From the NCBI GenBank assembly GCA_016722065.1, contig JADKGX010000001.1, positions 1,736,001-1,800,000 on the forward strand: 64,000 bases of DNA, written 5' to 3'. The translations under genes and the position numbers were made by a program. Each line of letters begins with the position of its first letter. Position 1 is the first letter of the stretch. The notes beneath the pieces are model-generated. The model was not told where the DNA came from. It worked only from the letters and a program-made list of their open reading frames with translations, and searched no databases. Shown piece after piece: positions 34,945-42,464 of this stretch. The stretch comes from Planctomycetota bacterium. GTDB lineage: Bacteria; Planctomycetota; UBA8742; UBA2392.

Positions 34945-36918
34945 ATGCCGTTGCCCAGCACGATCAGCCTGACCCCCGGCAAGCGCGTTCTGTTTTTGAC
35001 CAAGGATCTCGGGCTGATCCGCAAGCAACTGTATGAGGGCCTGAACCTGCGTATGGCCGACCTCAAGGTGGCCGACCTGCTGGACGACATCAACACCGAC
35101 ACCATGACCCCGAACTGGGTCTGCTTTGATTACCGCCCCGAAGACCTGGCCCGCAACGCCTACGCCGGGCTGGTAGACGCCGCCGGCGAGCGCGTGTTTG
35201 CGCAGGATGCGCTGATCAACGGCGGTTTTGAGGTGATTGTTTCCGGCCAGCGCAAGGGCACCGGCAGCTCGCGTGAAACCGCGCCGCAGGCCGAAAAGTG
35301 GGGCGGCATCCGGATCGTGATTGCCGCCAGCTTTGCGCCGATCCATGAGCGCAACAACATCAACCTGGGGCAGGTCATGGGCAACCATGAGCAGCTTGCG
35401 CGCCTGCAGGCCGGGGAATCGATTCCGCTGGGCGACTTCACAAGGCAATACGACCCCGTCACGCGCGTGATTCTGGAAAACGGCGGGCTGTTCGAGTTCA
35501 GCAAGCTGGTCAAGCAGGGCAAGCTGGACCTGCCGAAGCTGCGCAACGCCAAGCGGCCCATGAGCATGGCCGAAAAGCTGATTGCCAGCCACCTGGTGCC
35601 CGGGCAGGGCGAGCCCTTTGTGAAACCCGGCGACCCGGTGATGGTCAACGTCGACGCCGGCTACAGCCACGAATACACCACGGCCCAGGTGCACTACTTT
35701 CTCGAAAGCGAATACGGCAAGGATTACAAAGTTCAGAACCCGCAAAAGTTTGCCGTGTTTGAAGACCACCTGCTGTACGCAAAGGGCGTGGCGCGCTTTG
35801 CCAAGTTCGCCGACAAGATCAACACCCTGGTCAGCATGCAGAACCATTTTCAGGTTCACGCTGGCGTGCGCGATTACAGCGCCAAGGGCGGCATCAGCCC
35901 CGGCATCTGCCACCAGGTGGCGCGCGAGCACTTCATTGACCCGGGCGATTTCGTCCAGGCCACGGACAGCCACACCTGCATGGGCGGCGTGAGCAACAGC
36001 CTGGCCTACGGCGTGGGCGCCACGGAATACGCAGGGCTGATCTACAGCGGCTTCACGTTTGTGCAGGTACCCGAAAGCATTCGCTTCAACCTCAAGGGCA
36101 AGCTGCAGCCCGGTGTGACGGCCAAAGACGTGATGCTGCATATTCTGGATAACCACGCCAAGCGCGAGGAAACCCTGAACCGGGTCATGGAGTTCGGCGG
36201 CCCCGGGCTGGCAAGTGTGTCGATGGACGAGCGCGCCACCCTGTGCAACATGGCCACGGAATGCAGCGCCAAGAGCGGCATCTGTGAGCCTGACGCCGTG
36301 CTGTGGAAGTGGATGAAAGACGTACGCAAGCTCAGCGATGCCCGCATTGCCGAACTGAAGCACCGGGCCGTCATGCCCGACACCGGGGCCAAGTACGACG
36401 GCGGCATTTTCGAAATCGACCTGAGCGCGATCAAACCCATGGTCGCCCAGCCCGGCGACCCGACCTACGGCAAGCTGATTGCCGAGCTGCCGCAAACCAG
36501 AATCGACATTGCCTACGGCGGCAGTTGCACCGCCGGCAAGCCCGAAGACTTTGATTACTACGCCCAGGTGGTGAAAGAAGCCGTAGACGCCGGCCTGAAG
36601 GTGGCGGCGGGCGTGCGCATGTTCATTCAATACGGCAGCGAAGACGTCAAGAAATACGCCGAGCAAAAGGGCTATCCGGCGCTGTTTGCCAAGGCCGGCA
36701 TTGAGGTGATTAACCCCGGCTGCGGCGCATGCATCGGCTGCGGCCCCGGCGTCAGTGAAACCAAGGACGAAGTCACAGTCAGCGCCATCAACCGCAACTT
36801 TCCGGGCCGCAGCGGCCCCGGCAAGCTGTATCTGGCCAGCCCGCTGACGATTGCCGCCAGTGCCTTTGTGGGGCACATCACCAGCTTCCGAAGCGGCATG
36901 TTCAAGCAGGCGGTGTAA
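34945..36918 (+). CDS. Aconitase / 3-isopropylmalate dehydratase family hydro-lyase, swivel domain first
   Basis: 657 residues from the ATG at 34945 (GAAGG 9 nt upstream). Residues about 30-190 form the LeuD-like swivel domain (DDINTDTMTPNW, and GQRKGTGSSRETAPQAEKWG with the substrate-binding GSSR). The large Fe-S catalytic domain follows: VQATDSHTCMGGVSNSLAYG supplies the first cluster Cys and NPGCGACIGCGPG the other two. In AcnA and fused IPM isomerases the swivel is C-terminal; here it is N-terminal, nearer to AcnB but without the HEAT domain. It could serve as aconitase or as isopropylmalate/homoaconitate isomerase; no leu or TCA genes lie adjacent to decide. Confidence 0.85.
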   Translation: MPLPSTISLTPGKRVLFLTKDLGLIRKQLYEGLNLRMADLKVADLLDDINTDTMTPNWVCFDYRPEDLARNAYAGLVDAAGERVFAQDALINGGFEVIVSGQRKGTGSSRETAPQAEKWGGIRIVIAASFAPIHERNNINLGQVMGNHEQLARLQAGESIPLGDFTRQYDPVTRVILENGGLFEFSKLVKQGKLDLPKLRNAKRPMSMAEKLIASHLVPGQGEPFVKPGDPVMVNVDAGYSHEYTTAQVHYFLESEYGKDYKVQNPQKFAVFEDHLLYAKGVARFAKFADKINTLVSMQNHFQVHAGVRDYSAKGGISPGICHQVAREHFIDPGDFVQATDSHTCMGGVSNSLAYGVGATEYAGLIYSGFTFVQVPESIRFNLKGKLQPGVTAKDVMLHILDNHAKREETLNRVMEFGGPGLASVSMDERATLCNMATECSAKSGICEPDAVLWKWMKDVRKLSDARIAELKHRAVMPDTGAKYDGGIFEIDLSAIKPMVAQPGDPTYGKLIAELPQTRIDIAYGGSCTAGKPEDFDYYAQVVKEAVDAGLKVAAGVRMFIQYGSEDVKKYAEQKGYPALFAKAGIEVINPGCGACIGCGPGVSETKDEVTVSAINRNFPGRSGPGKLYLASPLTIAASAFVGHITSFRSGMFKQAV

Positions 36919-36923
36919 GGAAG

Positions 36924-36950
36924 GCCGACAATCCTGTCGGGCGTCTTTTC
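36924..36950 (+). terminator. Weak intrinsic terminator after the aconitase-family gene
   Basis: CCGACA-ATCC-TGTCGG stem (36925-36940) followed by GCGTCTTTTC in the 35-bp convergent gap. Confidence 0.45.
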
Positions 36951-36953
36951 GGG

Positions 36954-38048
36954 CTACCGCACCCTGCGTCTGCGGTTCTTCATGTAATCGACAAAGATGT
37001 TCCCGCCCAGTTTGTCCAGCGCGCTGAAGTAGGCCCGGCCGCGGTTCACCTGCGTCAACTGGTCTACAAACTCCACCAGGTGCGGGTCCTGGGCGATCAT
37101 GAAGGTGCTGATGCTGATGCCGCGCCCCCGGCAACGTTCGGCTTCTTCCAGCGTGCGGTTCACAATCAGCGGGTCCAGCGTCCAGCTTACGTTGCGATAG
37201 ATCTGGCCGTTTTCGACAATCACTGTCGGCTTGCCGTCGGTCACCATGAAAATCTGCTTGTTGGTGTGCTTCTTGCGCGCCAGCAGCCGCTGCGCCAGTT
37301 GCAGCCCGGCCTGGGTGTTGGTGTGGAAGGGGCCGACATTCAGGTAGGGCAGGCGGTGAATCGGCACCTGTTCGGCCTCGTTGCCAAAGGTGATGACTTC
37401 CAGCGAATCCTTGGGGTATTTGCTCTGGATCAGCTCCGTCAGCGCAATCGCCACCTTCTTGGCCGGGGTGATGCGGTCTTCGCCGTAGAGCACCATCGAG
37501 TGGCTGATGTCGATCATCAGCACCGTGGCGCAACTGGTGTGTTGTTCGGTCTCAAAGACCTCCAGGTCATCCTCTTGCAGCGAAAACTCCTCTACCCCGC
37601 GCTTGAGCGCGTTGCGAATGCTGACATTGAAATCAATGTCGCTGCTCAAATCCCCGAAGTTGAAGGGCCGGGTTTCACTCAGCCTCTCATTGCTGCTGCC
37701 GGCGTTAGGCGTGCGGTGGTCGCCGCCACCAAGCGATTTCAGGCTTTTGAAAATGTGCTCCAGGCTGTCCTGGCGGATGCTGCGTTCGCCCTTTTTGGTC
37801 ACTTCCAGGCCGCCGCCTTCGCCCTCACCCACAAAGCCCTGTTGCTGCAGCATGGCCTTGAATTGCTCAAAGCTCATTTCGCCTTGCATCAGGTTGTAGC
37901 GCTGCCACAGCTTTTCCATCCACTCCAGGGCCTGCTCTACGTTGCCGGCGCTCATCAGCAGCAGTTCGTTCCAAAGCTGCATGACCTGCTTCATGGAGGC
38001 CCTGCGCAGGGCTTCGGCTTTATCGAACTCCAGATAGGCAATGCGCAT
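36954..38048 (-). CDS. vWA-domain protein with complete MIDAS
   Basis: 364 residues from the ATG at 38048; the upstream frame is antisense to the GxxExxY-like gene and was dropped. The C-terminal von Willebrand A domain (about 175-350) has the MIDAS motif VLMIDISHSMVLYGE (D-x-S-x-S), the conserved Thr region, and MVTDGKPT. The N-terminal about 160 residues are helical. Such CoxE/ChlD-like proteins usually pair with a MoxR or Mg-chelatase-type AAA+ ATPase, but none is adjacent. Metal-dependent ligand binding is expected; the partner is unknown. Confidence 0.85.
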   Translation of the reverse strand: MRIAYLEFDKAEALRRASMKQVMQLWNELLLMSAGNVEQALEWMEKLWQRYNLMQGEMSFEQFKAMLQQQGFVGEGEGGGLEVTKKGERSIRQDSLEHIFKSLKSLGGGDHRTPNAGSSNERLSETRPFNFGDLSSDIDFNVSIRNALKRGVEEFSLQEDDLEVFETEQHTSCATVLMIDISHSMVLYGEDRITPAKKVAIALTELIQSKYPKDSLEVITFGNEAEQVPIHRLPYLNVGPFHTNTQAGLQLAQRLLARKKHTNKQIFMVTDGKPTVIVENGQIYRNVSWTLDPLIVNRTLEEAERCRGRGISISTFMIAQDPHLVEFVDQLTQVNRGRAYFSALDKLGGNIFVDYMKNRRRRVR

Positions 38049-38180
38049 GGTAGGCCCGGGCAGCAACAACCAGCCACAGCATAGCACGCCGCGGCCCCGG
38101 TTCCGCCACCGCGCCTTCTGGCGGAAACCGCCCGGCGTCTTTACATTGAATGCACTGGATGCACGCGAAAGCCCCGGCCC

Positions 38181-38570
38181 ATGCTGCACAAAGACCTGAC
38201 CCAGCAGATCATCAACGCCGCCAAGGCCGTGCACAACGAATTGGGCGCCGGGTTGCCCCACGCGCTGTACCGCCGCGCCTTCGAGATTGAGCTGCGCTGC
38301 GAGCGCCTGGCGCCCGAGATCGACAAGCCCGTCAAGTTGCAGTATCGGGGTGAATCGCTGGGCGAAATCGGGGTGGATGTCGTCGTCAACAACGCCGTCG
38401 TGTGTGTGCTGGTGGCTACGTCGGAAACATCGCCCGATGAATATGGCAAGTTGCGCTCGGTGCTGAAGGCCCTGGAGCTTGATGTCGGGCTGCTTTTGAA
38501 CTTCAACGGCGCACGGCTTGATATTCGAAGGGTGGAGGCGGTTCCCAAAAAGCAGGCCCAGGTGGCCTGA
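38181..38570 (+). CDS. GxxExxY-family protein with substituted signature residues
   Basis: 129 residues. It aligns by pattern with the GxxExxY family (PD-(D/E)XK-like fold): helix DLTQQIINAAKAVHNELGAG, then RRAFEIELRCERL, the beta strands around GEIGVDVVVNNAVV, and VLKALELDVGLLLNFNGARL, then IRRVE. The name-giving motif is altered (G-L-P-H-A-L-Y, His for Glu), and the usual E-L-K strand after the Asp is V-L-V-A, so nuclease-type metal ligands are missing. It is probably inactive as an enzyme. It is followed by a strong terminator. Confidence 0.75.
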   Translation: MLHKDLTQQIINAAKAVHNELGAGLPHALYRRAFEIELRCERLAPEIDKPVKLQYRGESLGEIGVDVVVNNAVVCVLVATSETSPDEYGKLRSVLKALELDVGLLLNFNGARLDIRRVEAVPKKQAQVA

Positions 38571-38583
38571 ACGGAAAAGGAAC

Positions 38584-38617
38584 CCGCCCCGCCCGAAACG
38601 GCGGGGCGGTTTGATTT
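38584..38617 (+). terminator. Intrinsic terminator after GxxExxY-like gene
   Basis: CCGCCCCGCC / GGCGGGGCGG (10 bp), loop CGAAAC, then TTTGATTT. Confidence 0.75.
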
Positions 38618-38680
38618 GGTGGCAACAGGCAGGTTGAGGAAGACACGCGCGCCGGTATTGTTGCGCGCACCGAGGCACCC

Positions 38681-41425
38681 ATGAGCGAAGACCGCAGATT
38701 TCCCGATTACGAAGCCAAGTGGCAGGCCGCCTGGGCCGAAAGCCGCAACCGCAAGGCCTCGGAGGTTCACTCCAAGGGCGACAAGGACTTTTATGTCCTG
38801 TCGATGTTTCCCTATCCCAGCGGGCGGCTGCACTTTGGCCACGCCCTGCCCTATACCCTGACCGACGCGATTGCGCGTTACAAGCGCATGAACGGCTACA
38901 ACGTGCTGAACCCGATGGGCTGGGACGCCTTTGGCCTGCCCGCCGAAAACGCCGCCATTGAAGCCGTGCGCCGCGGCGAAAAGAACGTGCACCCGGCGCG
39001 CATGACCTACGACAGCATTGCCACCATGCGTTCGCAGATGAACGCCTTCGGGTACAGCTTTGACTGGGAACGTGAGGTCTACACCTGCAAGCCCGATTAC
39101 TACAAATGGACCCAGTGGCTGTTTTTGAAAATGCACGAACGCGGTGTCGCCTACCGCAAGAAGGCCCGCGTCAACTGGTGCCCCGATTGCAAAACCACCC
39201 TGGCCAATGAACAGGTGGAAACCCGCGTCAAGGACGGCGACGAATACCAGGCCTGCTTCCGCTGCGGCAGCGCCGTTGAACCGCGCGAAATTGACGCCTG
39301 GTTTCTGGGCATCACCCGCTATGCCGACCGCCTGTTGCAGGGGTTGCAGGACCTGGCCCAGCATTGGCCCGAACTGGTGACCAGCCAGCAGCGCAACTGG
39401 ATCGGCCGCAGCGAGGGCGTGAACATTGACTTTGCAATTGAGCTGCGCGCCGGCGCCAGCGGCAGCGGGCCACTGAAACCCCCAGCGCCCGAGGGCACGG
39501 AAAGTTCGGGCGTGCAGCGCGAAAAGCTGCCCGTGTTCACCACCCGCGCCGACACGGCCTTTGGTGTCACGTTTCTGGCAATTGCCCCCGAACACCCGCT
39601 GGTCGACAAGATCCTGAAACTGGTCGACACGCGCACGCACAAGCGCCTGGTCGATTTTGTCAAGGAAACCTTGAACATGACCGAGCAGGACCGTGCCAGC
39701 GGCGACGAGAAAGAAGGCGTCGCCACGGGCATGTTTGCCGTCAACCCGCTCAATGGCGACAAGGTGCCGGTGTTTGTTGCCAACTATGTGCTGATGTACG
39801 GCACCGGCGCTGTCATGGCCGTGCCCGCCCACGACGAACGCGACCACGAGTTCGCCCGCGAGTACCGCCTGCCCATGAAACAGGTGGTTGCCCCCGCACC
39901 CGGCAGCGAAGAACAGGTAGACCTGAAGGCCCAGGCGTTTACCGCCCCCGGCGTCTTGATCGACAGCGGCGCCTTTACCGGCCTGCCAAGCGCAGAAGCC
40001 ATGGCCCGCATTGGCGCTGATTTGAAGGCCCGCAGCGCCGGCGGCCCGGTCGTGAACTACAAGCTGCGCGACTGGGGCGTTTCTCGGCAGCGCTATTGGG
40101 GCTGCCCGATCCCGATGATTCACTGCCCGCAATGCGGCGTCGTGCCCGTGCCTGAAAAGGACCTGCCCGTCACCCTGCCCGACGACGTGGATTTTCTGCC
40201 CACGGGCCGCAGCCCGCTGACGCTGCACCCCAGCTTTCAGCACGTCAAATGCCCGGCCTGCGGGGCCGAGGCACGCCGCGACACCGACACCATGGACACG
40301 TTTGTCGATTCGTCGTGGTACTTCCTGCGCTACACCGATGCCCACAACGCAAAGGCCATTTTTGACCCGCAAAAGGCCGCGCGCTGGATGCCCGTGGACC
40401 TGTACGTGGGCGGCCGCGAACACGCCATTCTGCACCTGATTTACGCCCGATTCTTCAACATGTTCCTGCACGACCTGGGGCTGGTGCAGGCGCCGGAACC
40501 CTTTTCACGCATGTACGCCCACGGCTTGATCCAGGGCGAATCGCGCCGCGTGGTCACCGATGAAATGGACCGCTACGTCACCGAAGAAGAATTGAAACGG
40601 CTGCTGGACACCGGCAAAGCCACGCCCGAGGACGTGGTGCGGCGCATCGAGAAAATGAGCAAGAGCAAGCTCAATGGCGCCGACCCCACGCAACTGGTGG
40701 CCCAGTACGGCGCCGATGCCGTGCGCCTGACGATCTTGTTCATGGGCCCCGCGGAATCCGACAGCGTGTGGGAGAAAGACGCCATCAAGGGTCCCTATCA
40801 CTTTCTGCGCCGCTGGCACGACCTGGCGTTGTCCAGTGCGCCATTGGTCGAAGATCTGCCCGAAATGGGCCCGGATTGCCGCATGAATGCGGCCGCCACC
40901 AAGCTGCGCTTTGCCAGCCATTCCCTGATTGAAAAAGCCCGCACCGAGTTCGAGGGCCGCTTTGCCCTGAACACCGTCATTGCCAAGGCCATGGAACTGG
41001 TCAACGACATGCGCGCCTTCATTGCCGCCGAAAACCTGGCCGGCCCCTGCAAGAACGCCAGCGATCCAAGCCTGGCGTCGCGCTGGACGCTGGCGGAATG
41101 CTTCGACATTCTGGCCCGCACGATGGCGCCCTTTGTGCCCCACACAGCAGAAGAAGTTTGGCACGCCCTGGGCGGCAAACAAAGCGTGCTGGACACGCCC
41201 TGGCCCGCAGCGGACCCGGCAGCGCTGGTGCTGGATGAAGTGGAACTGCCCGTGCAGGTCAACGGCAAGCTGCGCGGCACGATCAAGCTGCCCGCCAAAG
41301 CTGACAAAGCCACGATGGAAAAGCTGGCGCTGGAAAACGAAAACGTAAAGAAGTTCGTCGAAGGCAAGGCGATCCAGAAGCTGATTGTCGTGCCCGGCAA
41401 AATCGTCAACGTAGTGGCCAAGTAG
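38681..41425 (+). CDS. leuS: Leucyl-tRNA synthetase
   Basis: 914 residues. Class I signatures: MFPYPSGRLHFGHALPYTLT (HIGH variant HFGH) and EKMSKSKLNGADP (KMSKS). The zinc-type ribbon (CPDCKTTLANEQV, CFRCG) and the CP1 editing domain (TRADTAFGVTFLAIAPEHPL, with VPAHDERDHEFA) are present, followed by the anticodon-binding and C-terminal domains. It is somewhat longer than E. coli LeuS because of a Pro-rich insertion (about residues 260-285). GAGG lies just upstream of the ATG. Confidence 0.97.
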   Translation: MSEDRRFPDYEAKWQAAWAESRNRKASEVHSKGDKDFYVLSMFPYPSGRLHFGHALPYTLTDAIARYKRMNGYNVLNPMGWDAFGLPAENAAIEAVRRGEKNVHPARMTYDSIATMRSQMNAFGYSFDWEREVYTCKPDYYKWTQWLFLKMHERGVAYRKKARVNWCPDCKTTLANEQVETRVKDGDEYQACFRCGSAVEPREIDAWFLGITRYADRLLQGLQDLAQHWPELVTSQQRNWIGRSEGVNIDFAIELRAGASGSGPLKPPAPEGTESSGVQREKLPVFTTRADTAFGVTFLAIAPEHPLVDKILKLVDTRTHKRLVDFVKETLNMTEQDRASGDEKEGVATGMFAVNPLNGDKVPVFVANYVLMYGTGAVMAVPAHDERDHEFAREYRLPMKQVVAPAPGSEEQVDLKAQAFTAPGVLIDSGAFTGLPSAEAMARIGADLKARSAGGPVVNYKLRDWGVSRQRYWGCPIPMIHCPQCGVVPVPEKDLPVTLPDDVDFLPTGRSPLTLHPSFQHVKCPACGAEARRDTDTMDTFVDSSWYFLRYTDAHNAKAIFDPQKAARWMPVDLYVGGREHAILHLIYARFFNMFLHDLGLVQAPEPFSRMYAHGLIQGESRRVVTDEMDRYVTEEELKRLLDTGKATPEDVVRRIEKMSKSKLNGADPTQLVAQYGADAVRLTILFMGPAESDSVWEKDAIKGPYHFLRRWHDLALSSAPLVEDLPEMGPDCRMNAAATKLRFASHSLIEKARTEFEGRFALNTVIAKAMELVNDMRAFIAAENLAGPCKNASDPSLASRWTLAECFDILARTMAPFVPHTAEEVWHALGGKQSVLDTPWPAADPAALVLDEVELPVQVNGKLRGTIKLPAKADKATMEKLALENENVKKFVEGKAIQKLIVVPGKIVNVVAK

Positions 41426-41501
41426 CCCGGGCAACAGCGGCAAGCGATGGCGGCCAAATCAGCCCCCAGCCGTGTTGAAGCAACGAGCCGTCACCGTTTC
41501 T

Positions 41502-41713
41502 CCAGCCGCAAGGCTGGGGGCGGCGGCAACTTTGTTCAACAGGGGCTTGCACGCCCATGTGCGTCACAGCCCCCGCCCTTGCGGGCGGGGCTGAATGGCA
41601 GGATTCCCAGCCCCAGCCGCGAGGCTGGGGGCGACGGCAACCTGGACGAACATCGGCTCACGCACCCTTGCGCGTCACAGCTACCGTCGCCCCCGCCCTT
41701 GCGGGCGGGGCTG
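41502..41713 (-). repeat. Two short-form REPIN-like elements after leuS
   Basis: 41502-41593 (about 92 bp) and 41608-41713 (106 bp, same length as 8094-8199) are head-to-tail in one orientation. Each has a CCAGCCGCGAGGCTGGGG-type arm, GGCGACGGCAAC, a loop, CCGTCGCCCCC or a degenerate form, and a GGGCGGGGCTG arm. Remnants (CAGCCCCCAGCCGTG, GGGGCTGAATGG) flank them. The rest of the 404-bp gap to 41830 shows nothing further. Confidence 0.75.
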
Positions 41714-41829
41714 AATGGCGGGGCTGAATGGTCGGGCTGAAGGCTGGGTTGGATAGGGTTTCAGGCGCCTGTAATGGCCCTGTCTGGCGCCAGGCAAACG
41801 CTGCTGCCCGGGTTGGACACCGCTGGCGA

Positions 41830-42462
41830 TCAGGTTTCTTCGCCTTCGTCTTTGCTGGCGAACCAGACGAACTTGATCGTCACGTTCCACAGGCTGCGGT
41901 CGACGTAGCGGCCGCCAACCTCGGGCGATTCTTCCACGCGGTTGTAGCGCTGCTCCACGCGCTGTACTTCTACGCTTTCACAGACTACGTAATCGTCCAG
42001 CACGTTCTGCGGGTCCAGCGGGTCCATCACCTTGCGCACAAAGGCCGCCCACTCGCTTTGGGTCACGCCCTTGAGCTTTACCTCGGCGCCGTACTGGTAG
42101 TATTCCCTGTACTTCAACTCGCCGCGAATCGGCAGCACGTCCAGCCGGTCGGCTTTGTCGGCGCCTTCCTTGATATCCAGGGCCTCGGCGATTTCCTTCA
42201 ACTTCAGGTGGGTGTTGTCCTTGACCTCTTTGTCGACCGTGAAGATCTGCTTGTTCTTCACCTTGCGGTAGTAATCGGCAATGTTCGGGGCCAGCCCGGC
42301 CTGCACGTCTGTCACCTTCTGGTACAGCATGCGGTATTCGCTGGACAGCTCGTCGCGCTTGTCGTTGGTGGTTTTGTAGGCAACCAGCGCGCCAGCGGCC
42401 AGCACGAAGCAGGCAACGATGTAGATGTTCATGGCCTTGGAGCCCTCGCCTTGTTCGGCCAT
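41830..42462 (-). CDS. PilO/GspM-like membrane protein, second locus
   Basis: 210 residues: short polar N-terminus, one membrane helix (about 12-29, IYIVACFVLAAGALVAY), coiled-coil-like region, periplasmic domain. It starts 2 bp after the PilM-PilN gene with GGGGA 7 nt upstream. Topology and position match PilO (or GspM). Sequence similarity to the PilO-like protein at 12544 is not obvious by eye, so the two loci are probably old paralogues or separate systems. Confidence 0.7.
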   Translation of the reverse strand: MAEQGEGSKAMNIYIVACFVLAAGALVAYKTTNDKRDELSSEYRMLYQKVTDVQAGLAPNIADYYRKVKNKQIFTVDKEVKDNTHLKLKEIAEALDIKEGADKADRLDVLPIRGELKYREYYQYGAEVKLKGVTQSEWAAFVRKVMDPLDPQNVLDDYVVCESVEVQRVEQRYNRVEESPEVGGRYVDRSLWNVTIKFVWFASKDEGEET

Positions 42463-42464
42463 GG

